Source: RGDT01 sp964630925 (lineage in GTDB: Bacteria; Planctomycetota; Planctomycetia; Gemmatales; Gemmataceae). Taken from it: 64,000 nucleotides of DNA. This document shows positions 27,201-35,003 of the stretch, in pieces; position 1 is the first letter of the stretch, and each line of letters opens with the position of its first letter. Position numbers and translations under genes: made by a program. The stretch is from the NCBI GenBank assembly GCA_964630925.1, contig CAZVZK010000021.1, forward strand, positions 28,047 through 92,046. Direction: 5' to 3'. A model generated the notes under the pieces. That model was not told the origin of the DNA. It saw nothing but the letters and a program-made list of their open reading frames with translations, and ran no database searches.

Positions 27201-27638
27201 GCGCTGGCATTCGGCGGCGGGCTGCTGGCGGCCGTCGGCGCGGAGCTGCGGGCGTGGACGCTGGAGGGCGAGGACGCGGGGCGTGCCGATGTCCCCGCCG
27301 GGATGGCGTGCCTGGCGTTCACCGGCGATCTGGCGGCCGTGGCGGGCGGCGAGGAGGGCGTGGTGCGGCTGGTGTCGCTGAAGACGGGTGAGGCGTCGAT
27401 TTTGGATGTGGGGATGAACGACGTGGCCCACGTCGCCTTCAGCGCGGATGGGAAGACGCTGGCGGCGGCAGGGTCGGCGTCGGCGGTGAAGCTGTGGGAT
27501 GTGGCGAGCCGGCAGGAGCGGGCGGCGCTGGCGCCGCACCGTGGCGGGTCGTGCTTCGTGGCGTTCCGCTCCGACGGGGTGGCGCTGCTGACGGCGTCGC
27601 GGACGGGGCTGGCGCGGCTTTGGTACCGGGCGGAGTGA
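24288..27638 (+). CDS. Transmembrane Ser/Thr protein kinase with WD40 sensor domain
   Basis: 1116 residues. After a low-complexity start, residues ~33-112 form the helical domain often found before planctomycete kinases. The kinase domain spans ~145-410 with Gly loop GRGAMGVV (150-157), Lys172, HRDLKPSN (258-265), DFG (285-287) and APE (312-314), so it should be active. One membrane helix at ~430-455 is followed by a WD40 propeller region to the C-terminus, presumably extracytoplasmic. The start codon lies inside the sigma-factor gene (8-base overlap). The first ~30 codons consist of GGGGGAGGCC-type repeats, with an 11-base C run that could slip. A truncated capsid gene abuts the 3' end. Confidence 0.9.
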   Translation: MNDPALPPSEGEASGPHSQSSGGEAFGPLPPPLTEVLLALRLGWERGDPPTIEQLLARHPHLAGDPDAILDLIYQEVVLREGAGQKPRLADYAGRFPELADALRLQFEVDEALTVEGQQTPASTLPATLSPEGMEDLPKLEGVDLLDELGRGAMGVVYRGWQRGAKRPVAVKVLSGEMPAGRARNEVEAATRLSHPHIVTVHEVKDLGGRVALVLEYVEGGNLAEKLSGKPQPPRDAAHFIEQVAWAMAYAHGRGVIHRDLKPSNILLSGGPDAPLAQCQPRIGDFGLAKLVEQSAHLTKTNDVLGTPSYMAPEQAVSAGQVGPAADIYALGAVLYEMLTGRPPFLGQNLLDTLDQVRRLDPVPPSQLQASCPRDLEVICLKCLHKDPARRYAGARDLAEDLRRFLAGEPIKARPVGWAEWAWKWAKRRPVAAALALFSAAAAVALLAGGYVVAGVQRRQADAALKLAGQLEERLQQSRQLLYTAQLLRIGAMVNTGPAQGLRMLESEELCPPGLRCFSWGVLHRLCRPYRHVAMLTRPSAGLALTPDGAHAVAGGADGLLTVWSPAGARVAGWRVPGGAVTALAAADGLAAAATADGRVSLWALPGGEARGSFATGSGPAAGLAFGPEGRWLAVNAGKANAAVVLWDTRTLRVRRSLRGDTDPACRVAVSPDGARVACAALDESILVWDVLTGRLAAEMRGHSAPVRCVAFGPGGRQVVSGSIDGTARVWDVARGVEVDAAMGAVGPVTSVTFTPDGLQLVLTGEGHGDDEMPADVQIWDLAQRKGQEPMRAHRGASAVLFAPGGKAMLTTGADRTVKWWDHPGPVRMRALAGHTGAAGTVSMTPDGKSLAWVTTPARLGPDEVTVIDVATGAVGPPLRGGQRSIRLVALVPGGRLAVTAGGAADEPAEVFVWDLGKGKDVWVLSGHAGVCSALAVSADGKRLATAADDGVRLWDLESGRELWKRPGKFMALAFGGGLLAAVGAELRAWTLEGEDAGRADVPAGMACLAFTGDLAAVAGGEEGVVRLVSLKTGEASILDVGMNDVAHVAFSADGKTLAAAGSASAVKLWDVASRQERAALAPHRGGSCFVAFRSDGVALLTASRTGLARLWYRAE

Positions 27639-27641
27639 CGC

Positions 27642-28391
27642 TGATGAGGCCGGGGCCACATTGAAGACGCCGAGGGGCTGGCCGACGCCTGTGCCGCGGA
27701 GGAAGGCGTAATCCTCGTGCCAGGCGAGGGCGCGGGCGAAGAGGACGGTGAGGAGGGCGTCGAGGCCCCTGCCCATGTCGGCGAGGAGGGCATTGGAGAA
27801 GGGGCAGTAGCCGGAGAGGGAGGCGGCGATGAGCTTGAGCTGCTTGAGGGTGGGCGAGGTGGAGGTGAGGGGGGTGCCGTCCTCGACCCAGCGTGCGGTG
27901 ACGGCGGAGAGGAAGGGGGACTGGCCAGCCGTGGCGGGGAGGGAGGGGTCGATGGCGGGGACGTCGGCCTCCTGGGTGGGCATGGGGACGATGGTGGCTC
28001 GGGGTCGGACGATGGACAGCTCGGCGGCGAGCTGGACGAGGCGGGGGGCGAGGTGGGTGGGGACGAGGTAGCCGCCGGTGCCGCCGGTGGGGAGGGTGAG
28101 GGCGGATTTGGTGCTGGTCTCGGGGTCGATGAAGGCGCTGCCCATGCGATCGAGGGACTTGAGGTCGTGGGCCTGGACGGCGAGGAGGAAGTCGGCGAAG
28201 GTGGGGCCTCCCTTCGAGCTGGGGGGCGAGACGTCCCCCAGACCCCCTGATGGGGCGGGGGAGGCGGGTGTGGGGTCGGGGGCGAGGGCGGCGACCTTCT
28301 CGGTGAGGAGGAAGTGGGCGTCGGCGGGAGGGAGGTCGAGGGCGTCGCCGGCCTTGCGGTTGGCGTAGTCGCGGGTGAGGGTGACGAGCAT
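27642..28391 (-). pseudogene. Truncated HK97-type phage major capsid gene
   Basis: About 250 codons of recognisable capsid sequence from ATG 28391 (with AAGGAG upstream): an N-terminal linker, SALTLPTGGTGGYLVPTHL, then ARWVEDGTPLTSTSPTLKQ, an LSGYCPFSNALLAD segment and GTGVGQPLGVFNV. This is the HK97 fold order, where the last motif is normally followed by another 130-150 residues. Here homology stops within a few bases of the convergent kinase stop codon, and the frame merely continues antisense to the kinase. No portal, protease or terminase genes are near, so this is a prophage relic. A hairpin repeat at 28219 is inserted in frame in the linker. Confidence 0.75.
28219..28241. repeat. Copy of the CTGGGGGCG hairpin inside the capsid relic
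   Basis: CTGGGGGGCGAGACGTCCCCCAG is a near-copy of the hairpin that forms the tandem cluster at 23354-23625. It sits in the N-terminal linker of the capsid reading frame and keeps that frame open. Confidence 0.75.
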
Positions 28392-28548
28392 GGGGGTGGC
28401 TCCTTGGGGCGCAGGAGCGAGTATGGCGGGGGGCGGGGGTGGGCGGGGAGTAGGGGGGCAGCGTGGCGACGCCGTGACAGGCCTCTGTTGCGAGGTGTCC
28501 TGGCTCCTCCTCGGTGTCTGAACGCGGTTTGGCCGGCCCCTGCTTACC

Positions 28549-28577
28549 TTGACATTAGCCAGTCTTGATCTCAGAAT
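28549..28577 (+). promoter_or_regulatory. Possible sigma-70 promoter for the restriction-modification gene
   Basis: TTGACA at 28549-28554, a 17-base spacer and CAGAAT at 28572-28577 (4/6 to TATAAT), 57 bases before the start codon, in a local stretch lower in G+C than its surroundings. Seen by eye only. Confidence 0.4.
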
Positions 28578-28634
28578 GAGGCCACAAGCTGTAGGCCTTT
28601 TGCCTCATTTGCCCCATCGCCGAGTGCCGCGCCC

Positions 28635-31600
28635 ATGAATCCGCTCGAAAGCTACCTCCGCGAGCTGCGCGACATCCGCTCGACGGGGGCTGCTGTCAAG
28701 GAGACATCGTACTACCCTGCCCTTTCGACGTTACTCAACGTCGTCGGGCGGGAACTCAAGCCGACCGTCCGCTGCATCATCAATCTGAAGAACCAAGGCG
28801 CGGGGTTACCCGATGGCGGGCTGTTCACGCCGGACCAGTTCCAGAAGGGCACCGAGGAGCCCAGGTCGGGCCAGCCGCCGAGCCGCGGTGCCATCGAGTG
28901 CAAGGGCGTGAAGGATGACGCCTGGGTCACGGCAGGATCTGACCAGGTGACTCAGTACTGGAACAAATACCGGCAGGTCCTCGTCACCAACTATCGGGAC
29001 TTCGTCCTCGTCGGCCAGGACGATGGGGGTAAGCCGGTCATTCTGGAGGCGTATCGTCTCGCCGCCAACGAGAAGGCGTTCTGGGAGGCGGCGGGGCGGG
29101 CCGCCGAGACGGCGACGGCGCACGGTGAGCGATTCATCGAGTATCTGAAGCGGGTGATGCTGCACGCCGCTCCGCTGAGCGCTCCGGAGGATTTGGCGTG
29201 GTTCCTCGCCAGCTACGCCCGCGATGCGAAGGCCCGGCTCGGGACGCTGCCGCTGCCGGCCATTGCCTCGACCCGTAAGGCCCTGGAACAGGCGCTGGGC
29301 ATCAAGTTCCAGGGCACGCCGACTGATCCCCAGCACGGCGAGCGGTTCTTCCGGTCCACGCTGGTGCAGACACTCTTCTACGGCATCTTCTCGGCCTGGG
29401 TGCTGTGGCACCGGAAGGGCGCCAAGGCCGGCGAGGCGTTCGACTGGGAGAAGACGCCGAATTTCCTGAGTATCCCCATCCTGCGGAAGCTGTTCCGCGA
29501 GTCCGCCGACCGGCAGCAGTTGGACGAGTGGCGGTTGGCGGAGGTTCTGGACTGGACGGGGGCCGTGCTGAACCGGGTGGACCGGGCGGCCTTCTTCGAG
29601 CGGTTCACGGATGCGGCGGCGGTGCAGTACTTCTACGAGCCGTTCCTCGCGGAGTTCGACCCCGAGCTGAGGAAAGAGCTGGGGGTGTGGTATACGCCGC
29701 CGGAGGTGGTCCGCTACATGGTCGCGCGGGTCGATGCGGCTCTGCGTGAAGAGTTGGGCATCGAGGACGGGCTTGCAGATCCGAACGTGTACGCCCTCGA
29801 CCCCTGCTGCGGGACGGGGGCGTTCCTCGTCGAGGTGCTGCGTGTCGTGTCGGCCACCCTGAAGGAGAAGGGCGAGGACGCACTGCTTGCGAGTAAGCTC
29901 AAGGACGCGGTCACCCGCCGCCTATTCGGGTTTGAGCTGCTCCCCGCCCCCTTCGTCGTCGCTCACCTTCAGATCGGGTTGTTCCTTCAATCAGAGGGCG
30001 CGCCACTCCTTGTCAAGAACAAGGACCGTGCGGCGATCTACCTGACCAACGCCCTTACCGGCTGGGTGCCGGACACGACGCCGCGCGACGGCTACCTGTT
30101 CCCTGAGTTGAACGAGGAGCGCGACAGGTCGAATGACATCAAGCAGCAGAAGCCGATCCTCGTGGTGTTGGGCAATCCGCCGTACAACGGCTATGCGGGG
30201 ATGGGTGTCGATGAGGAGCGAGGGCTTTCGGACGACTACCGGAAGCCGGTGGACGGGCTGGCGCCGCAGGGACAGGGTCTGAACGACCTGTATGTGCGGT
30301 TCTTCCGGATGGCCGAGCGCTGCATCGTCGAGCGGCCACCAGGGCGTGGCGTCGTCTGCTTCATCTCCAACTATTCGTGGCTGGACAGCCGCTCGTGCCC
30401 GGTGATGCGGCGGCGTTTCCTCGATGAGTTCGACCAAGTGTGGATCGACTCGCTCAATGGGGATAAGCGGAAGTCGGGGAAAAAGACACCGGACGGCCAG
30501 CCGGACCCGAGCATCTTCTCGACGGAGCAGAACCGTGAGGGGATTCAGGTGGGGACGGCCATATCGCTGCTGGTGCGGAAGGAGGGGCATCGCGGGCCTG
30601 CGCGGGTGCTGTTCCGCGACCTGTGGGGGAAGGACAAGCGAGGGGATCTGTTGCGGAGCCTGGAGGGCTTCGGACCGCGCCTGTACTGTGAGGTGGTGCC
30701 GGAGCCGTCGCTGGGGCTGCCGTTCAGGCCGATGACACTCGGTGGGGAATATGCACGCTGGCCGCTCCTGGCCGACCTCTTCATTTCGTGCTTCGTCGGG
30801 GTGAAGACGAGCAGGGACGAGGTGGTCGTGGATGTTGATCGGGCGGTCCTTGTCGAGCGGATGACGAGGTACTTCGATCCGGGCATCAGCCACGAGGAGA
30901 TGAAACGCATTTCCCCAAGAGCGATGACCGACGCCGAGAACTTCGTCGCGATCCCAACCAGGGACACGTTGTTGAAGCGAGGCTTCCAAGCGACAGCCAT
31001 CGTTCCCTTCGCCTATCGCCCGTTCGATACTCGCTGGCTCTATTGGGAGACAGAGACGACGCTCCTCAATCGAAGCCGCCCCGAGTACTTGCCGCACGTC
31101 GTTCGAGGGAACTACTGGCTCACGGCGACCCAGCAGAACCGGAAGGGATTCGACCCCCCGAGCGTGCCCCAACTCGCCGCGTCGATTCACCTCATCGAGC
31201 GCACCGCGAATCTATTCCCGCTCTTGCTTGCGGAATGGCCAGCCGGTGCCCGAATGCTCGGTGACCACGCCCGGGAGGCGCGGCGCCTGGGTGAACACTA
31301 CGCCAACTTGTCCGATAAGGCGCTGGACTACCTTGCCGATAAGGGCGGCGTCGAGTCGGCGGCGGATATGTTCTTCCACGTCGTGGCGGTGCTGCACGCG
31401 CCGTCTTATGCGGTGGAGAATGAGGGGGCGCTGCGGCAGGACTGGCCGCGTGTGCCATTGCCGACGACGCGGGAGCGCCTGATGCGGTCGGCGGCGTTGG
31501 GCAGACAGGTGGCGGGGCTCCTCGACACGGAGTCAGGCGTTACAGGGGTGACGGCGGGGAAGCCGCGTCCCGAACTGCGGCTGCTTGGGAACATGGCCCG

Positions 31601-32033
31601 CGTCGGCGGCGGGCACATCGATGCCGATGCGGGTGAGTTGGACGTGAAGGCGCGGTGGGGCTACCGCGATACACGCGGGGCGTGCATGCCGGGGCCTGGG
31701 AGGCTGGAGGAGCGTGAATTCTCGGTGGAGGAACGCGTGCCGTTCGCCGAGGCTGGCCTGACGCTGGACGCGCTCGGTGCGACGACGTTCGACGTTTACC
31801 TGAACGAGGTGGCGTACCTGCGGAACGTGCCGGCGGGTGTGTGGTCGTACTCGCTAGGCGGGTATCAGGTGATGAAGAAGTGGCTCTCGTACCGCGAGAA
31901 GGACATTCTCGGGCGTGGACTGACACTCGACGAGGTTGGGGCTGTGACGGGGATGGCACGGCGGATCGCCGCCCTGGTGTTGCTCCGGTCAGCGCTGGAT
32001 GAAAACTACAGGGCGGTGGCCGTGTCGAGGTAA
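28635..32033 (+). CDS. Single-chain restriction-modification enzyme (type IIG / ISP-like, no helicase)
   Basis: 1132 residues. The N-terminal nuclease has PD-(D/E)XK elements Glu23, Pro59-Asp60 and Glu88-x-Lys90 (AIECKG). The adenine methyltransferase core carries motif I DPCCGTGAF (389-397) and motif IV NPPY (514-517), with FxxVWYTPPEVV just before motif I. The C-terminal ~450 residues (RPFDTRWLYWE, then TATQQNRKGF) resemble the specificity domain of type ISP enzymes. A helicase between nuclease and methyltransferase, present in ISP enzymes, is absent, so it should cut near its site like type IIG enzymes. It defends against foreign DNA while methylating host sites. ATG 28635 lacks a strong Shine-Dalgarno sequence. 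An HNH gene follows. Confidence 0.85.
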   Translation: MNPLESYLRELRDIRSTGAAVKETSYYPALSTLLNVVGRELKPTVRCIINLKNQGAGLPDGGLFTPDQFQKGTEEPRSGQPPSRGAIECKGVKDDAWVTAGSDQVTQYWNKYRQVLVTNYRDFVLVGQDDGGKPVILEAYRLAANEKAFWEAAGRAAETATAHGERFIEYLKRVMLHAAPLSAPEDLAWFLASYARDAKARLGTLPLPAIASTRKALEQALGIKFQGTPTDPQHGERFFRSTLVQTLFYGIFSAWVLWHRKGAKAGEAFDWEKTPNFLSIPILRKLFRESADRQQLDEWRLAEVLDWTGAVLNRVDRAAFFERFTDAAAVQYFYEPFLAEFDPELRKELGVWYTPPEVVRYMVARVDAALREELGIEDGLADPNVYALDPCCGTGAFLVEVLRVVSATLKEKGEDALLASKLKDAVTRRLFGFELLPAPFVVAHLQIGLFLQSEGAPLLVKNKDRAAIYLTNALTGWVPDTTPRDGYLFPELNEERDRSNDIKQQKPILVVLGNPPYNGYAGMGVDEERGLSDDYRKPVDGLAPQGQGLNDLYVRFFRMAERCIVERPPGRGVVCFISNYSWLDSRSCPVMRRRFLDEFDQVWIDSLNGDKRKSGKKTPDGQPDPSIFSTEQNREGIQVGTAISLLVRKEGHRGPARVLFRDLWGKDKRGDLLRSLEGFGPRLYCEVVPEPSLGLPFRPMTLGGEYARWPLLADLFISCFVGVKTSRDEVVVDVDRAVLVERMTRYFDPGISHEEMKRISPRAMTDAENFVAIPTRDTLLKRGFQATAIVPFAYRPFDTRWLYWETETTLLNRSRPEYLPHVVRGNYWLTATQQNRKGFDPPSVPQLAASIHLIERTANLFPLLLAEWPAGARMLGDHAREARRLGEHYANLSDKALDYLADKGGVESAADMFFHVVAVLHAPSYAVENEGALRQDWPRVPLPTTRERLMRSAALGRQVAGLLDTESGVTGVTAGKPRPELRLLGNMARVGGGHIDADAGELDVKARWGYRDTRGACMPGPGRLEEREFSVEERVPFAEAGLTLDALGATTFDVYLNEVAYLRNVPAGVWSYSLGGYQVMKKWLSYREKDILGRGLTLDEVGAVTGMARRIAALVLLRSALDENYRAVAVSR

Positions 32034-32147
32034 GACAGGGGTCGGGTGGATGGGCGGGGATACTCCTTGACGGGGGCGGCGTCGTGTGTGACGGGCTGAC
32101 TGAGCAGGCAACCCAATGACTCGTTCGACGGAGGAGGCGCGACGCGG

Positions 32148-33011
32148 ATGGGCGAAGAGCGTCCGGAGATTCCCGAGCCGATGAAGCGGGAGGTCCGCCA
32201 GCGGTGCGGGTTCGGCTGCGTGTTGTGCGGGCTGCCCCTGTACGAATACGAACACATGGAGGGGTGGGCTAAGGTCCGGCGGCACGTGGCGAGCGAGATC
32301 ACCCTCCTCTGCGACCGCCACCACCGCGAGAAGACGAACGGCTTGCTGCCTGTCACCGCCGTGAAGGAGGCGGACCGAAACCCGCACAACAAGCGATCGG
32401 GGGTATCGCACCCCCTCCCGCTGCATTACTCCGGAACGACTTGTACAGTCGTCATCGGGAGCAACCGCTTCCAGCGCTCCGGGGGGCCGTTCGTGGAAGG
32501 CTCACTGTTCGTTGCGATCGCCATCGACGACACCCCCCTCCTCATGTTCCACTTTGAACAGGGCCAACTGCTGCTGACCCTCCAAGTGTTCAATGAGAGG
32601 GGCGAGATTGTCCTTTGGGTCGATCGGAATGAGCTCAGGTACTTCACGAGCGCGTGGGACATCCGGCTGGAGGGCCGCACCCTCACCGTTCGGGAGGGTT
32701 TGGGGGCGTTCATCTTGGAGGTTGAATTCACCCCACCTGACAGGATCGAGGTGCGCAGAGGGCGGTTTGGCCTGAACGGGCTTGGACTGCTGATCGAGGA
32801 CGATGCTCTGTGCTACGCCAATGGTGTCCAGTGTTTCAGCAACTGCGGGTTCACTTTCCCTGCAGTGGCTATCCAGGTGGGCACGCTTCACGAGGGGGTC
32901 CCTGTAGGCATGCACCTGCCAGAGCGGGAGCGCGGACGGCCGGACTGGGAAACTGCCGCCCGAATCATTCGTGACTCCCGCCAGAGCTTGAAGAATTTCG
33001 GGAGCGAGTAA
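32148..33011 (+). CDS. HNH-nuclease-like protein with unknown C-terminal domain
   Basis: 287 residues. Residues ~18-65 form an HNH-type zinc module: CGFGCVLCG, then EYEHM (catalytic His position), then ITLLCDRHHREKTNG. The remaining ~200 residues are beta-rich (repeated short strands around FNERGEIVLWVDRNEL and the ILEVEF region) and I do not recognise them. ATG 32148 follows GGAGGAGG. The gene lies 114 bases after the restriction-modification gene on the same strand, so a role in DNA defence is likely by context. It could also be a nicking or methyl-dependent nuclease, but nothing in the sequence decides this. Confidence 0.72.
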   Translation: MGEERPEIPEPMKREVRQRCGFGCVLCGLPLYEYEHMEGWAKVRRHVASEITLLCDRHHREKTNGLLPVTAVKEADRNPHNKRSGVSHPLPLHYSGTTCTVVIGSNRFQRSGGPFVEGSLFVAIAIDDTPLLMFHFEQGQLLLTLQVFNERGEIVLWVDRNELRYFTSAWDIRLEGRTLTVREGLGAFILEVEFTPPDRIEVRRGRFGLNGLGLLIEDDALCYANGVQCFSNCGFTFPAVAIQVGTLHEGVPVGMHLPERERGRPDWETAARIIRDSRQSLKNFGSE

Positions 33012-33307
33012 GTCCGTCCATCACTCTCCTCGGTCGCCCGCTCGTTGTCAGGGTCGCCCTGACGATTCGGCAGCCGTTGGCGTTTCTCCTGGTGATCCTG
33101 GTAAATGTTGAGGCATCGCCCGTAGCAGCCGTGGCCAACCAAGGGGCACGACGGCGGGTATGAGCGCAGGGAAACGTAGGTGGCCGAGGCGGGGCCGGTC
33201 CTGGCGTTGTCGGACGTCTCGACGGCGGAGGCGGGCGGCGTGGTGTGTGCGCGCATGGTGTCCCCTCCTGGGGCCGGCGCCTGGGCGTCGGGCCGGTCCT
33301 GGGTGAG

Positions 33308-33850
33308 TCAGAAGGGGATGAGGTGGGAGAGGCGGCGGAGCGGCACGGTGAGGCGGCGGCCGGAGGGGCGGCGGATGCGCGCCTTGCCGTTCGTGATCTC
33401 CTCGACGATGCAGTCCTCGGGCTGCGCGCCGCGGCGGTGGTAGGCGACGTGGTCGCCCCTGGTGATGTCGTCGGCGGAGGGGGCGGCGGGCGGCTCGACG
33501 CCGCCGGGGCGTCCGCCCATCTGGAGGACGCGGGCGCGCTCGTCCGGGTGGAGGTGGCGCGGGCGGGAGTCCTTGATCTCGGCGGGGTCGTTGCGGAGTG
33601 CCTCGGCCTCGGCGATGAGGTCGGCGAGGCCGGGGAGGGGGCGGGCGAGGAAGTCGGCGTGCTTGCACTTGCCGAGGAAGGAGGAGCCGGGGCAGGTGCA
33701 GGCCTTCGGGCGGGGGTGACGGTGCCTTCGGTGGCGTCGGTCTTCTTTATGGATGGAGGCGGCGGGGATGGTGTCGGCGGGGCGGAGGGCGTGGACGGTG
33801 CGCTCGCCGTCCTTGGCGATGGGGGCGAGGGCGGAGAAGGGGATGGCTAC
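33308..33850 (-). CDS. SWIM zinc-finger protein, start codon unclear (possibly 5'-truncated)
   Basis: About 180 residues. The SWIM signature CxCx8CxH is clear (CTC, then CKHADFL, at about residues 50-68), preceded by AIPFSALAPIAKDGERTV, which looks like a genuine N-terminal block. The C-terminal part is Arg/Pro-rich with a small beta domain. SWIM modules bind DNA or proteins. The codon where Met would be expected (33850-33848) is GTA, and no ATG, GTG or TTG is in frame before the hairpin at 33857. The true start may be lost, or a rare start is used. This looks like a partly decayed accessory gene. Confidence 0.55.
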   Translation of the reverse strand, partial: VAIPFSALAPIAKDGERTVHALRPADTIPAASIHKEDRRHRRHRHPRPKACTCPGSSFLGKCKHADFLARPLPGLADLIAEAEALRNDPAEIKDSRPRHLHPDERARVLQMGGRPGGVEPPAAPSADDITRGDHVAYHRRGAQPEDCIVEEITNGKARIRRPSGRRLTVPLRRLSHLIPF

Positions 33851-33856
33851 GCTGGA

Positions 33857-33889
33857 CCGCCGCCGCCCGCCGAAGGCGGGCGGCGGCGG
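33857..33889. repeat. Perfect 15-bp GC hairpin with GAA loop
   Basis: Arms 33857-33871 and 33875-33889 (GGCGGGCGGCGGCGG) are perfectly complementary. On the plus strand a T-rich run (GTCTTGTGCTTGTTT) follows, so it could be a rho-independent-like terminator for plus-strand transcription. On the minus strand it lies immediately before the SWIM reading frame. A second complex of GC hairpins follows at about 33917-33988; no gene is seen to 34138. Confidence 0.65.
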
Positions 33890-34138
33890 GTCTTGTGCTT
33901 GTTTGGTGCAAGGACGCCGAGCGGGCCACGCCAGGGCCGGCTTTGCGGCCCGAGGCGTAGGCCGCGCAGCGGCCGTTGGCCCGCGCAAGGCGGGGGGAGG
34001 CGTGGAGGGTGGGTGTGAGGTGGTTGGGGGGCCGTGTCGTCGAACGACGCGGATTGTCCTTGACAGGCGGGCGGCCGTGCTGTGTGATGGCCTGCGCGGC
34101 GCAGGATAATCACATGGTTCGGCCACCGGAGGCGCAGA

Positions 34139-34630
34139 ATGGCGGTGAGCACGGTGCATCACTTCGTCGTTGAGCCGTTGACGGGTGTCGGCCCGATCCG
34201 GTTCGGGATGCACAAGGACGAGGTCAGCCGCGCCTTCACCTACGTCTACACCAGCTTCTACAAGTTTGAGTGGAGCAAGGTGCGGTCGGATCACTGCGAG
34301 GTGGTCGGCCTCATCATCCACTACGACGACGCCAGCCGGGTCAACTACATCGAGGTCCACAAGGCGCGGTATGCCACGGTGACGTTGGAGCTGTTCGGGC
34401 GGGACATCACCGGCATCTCGGTGCGGGGGCTGGTCGAGTTTCTGCGCGGGCGTGGCATCAAGGCCGAGAGGACGCACTACGGGTACGACTTCCCGGAGTT
34501 GTGTCTCAATACCTTCAACAGCGACCTTGAGTCCGAGGACGACCCAGTCGAGTGCCTCGGTGTCGGGCTGCCCGAGGGGAGCAAGCAAGAGGCCGAACCC
34601 GGCGCTGCAGCAGACGGCCCCCGCCTATAA
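34139..34630 (+). CDS. Cassette gene: small protein of unknown function
   Basis: 163 residues, soluble. The opening VEPLTGVGPIRFGMHKDEV has the GxIxFGMxxxEV pattern found in several small bacterial families, some of them immunity proteins; beyond that I cannot place it. ATG 34139 follows GGAGG and lies 16 bases after a GTTCGGC heptamer (34117-34123). Its last ~12 codons run into the attC-like site at 34592-34686, so the final residues (EPGAAADGPRL) are probably encoded by the recombination site. This is what a gene in an integron cassette looks like: one short gene, tight 5' spacing, attC at its 3' end. Confidence 0.7.
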   Translation: MAVSTVHHFVVEPLTGVGPIRFGMHKDEVSRAFTYVYTSFYKFEWSKVRSDHCEVVGLIIHYDDASRVNYIEVHKARYATVTLELFGRDITGISVRGLVEFLRGRGIKAERTHYGYDFPELCLNTFNSDLESEDDPVECLGVGLPEGSKQEAEPGAAADGPRL

Positions 34631-34686
34631 GTTTCCGTGACCACAGCTTCAGCGGGCGGGGGCCGCTGCTGAGCTGGATGTTCGGC
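34592..34686. other. attC-like recombination site of an integron cassette
   Basis: A 95-base imperfect palindrome. The outer heptamers GCCGAAC (34592-34598) and GTTCGGC (34680-34686) are complementary and one base off the RYYYAAC/GTTRRRY consensus. Inside, GCTGCAGCAGACGG pairs with the complement of CCGCTGCTGAGC, leaving two unpaired bases (a G and an A) on one arm only. A perfect GGCCCCCGCC/GGCGGGGGCC block then surrounds a ~29-base loop. Unpaired spacers lie between the outer and inner boxes. These are the structural marks of attC sites. No integrase gene is in the window, and one base departs from consensus at each core. Confidence 0.6.
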
Positions 34687-34705
34687 GATACGGGGCGGAG
34701 GCCGC

Positions 34706-34999
34706 ATGAGCTTTCAGCGCCACCGCGAGAAGACCAAGGACTGGCGGGCATGGGTCCGTCGGCACGGCCCCTCATTGGCGGAGCATGGCCTCCCGCCAGA
34801 CGCAGTCCGCACAGAACTCGACTGGTTCCTGTTCCTCGACCACGGGTACATCCAGTCAACCAAGTCGTCGCCGGCTGACTGGTGGACGGTCAACATGCTC
34901 TCGGCTGACCACGCGAGATGGCTCGCCGGGTTCATCCAAGAGCAGTATGCCGATCAGTACCCACAGTTGGTGGCCACACTTCGGCGAGGAACTGAGTGA
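34706..34999 (+). CDS. Small protein of unknown function, second cassette-like gene
   Basis: 97 residues, soluble, rich in Trp and charged residues (WRAWVRRHG, DWWTVNMLSADHARWLAGF). I recognise no family; the size and composition would suit a small regulator or immunity protein. ATG 34706 follows GGAGG and lies 20 bases after the GTTCGGC core at 34680, matching the geometry of the preceding cassette gene. No attC-like site follows; instead the inverted repeat at 35004 begins five bases after the stop. Confidence 0.65.
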   Translation: MSFQRHREKTKDWRAWVRRHGPSLAEHGLPPDAVRTELDWFLFLDHGYIQSTKSSPADWWTVNMLSADHARWLAGFIQEQYADQYPQLVATLRRGTE

Positions 35000-35003
35000 G
35001 ACA

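Noticed and set aside
25491..27640. Continuation of the capsid frame across the kinase gene on the minus strand
   Set aside because: Homology stops at the kinase stop codon; beyond it the translation is Arg/Pro-rich antisense sequence.
34031..34123. A second attC-like site upstream of the first cassette gene
   Set aside because: GTCGAAC and GTTCGGC are present at the ends, but I could not pair the inner arms convincingly.
33308..34588. Long minus-strand extension upstream of the SWIM gene
   Set aside because: It is antisense to the cassette gene and passes through hairpins; only the part after 33850 looks protein-like.
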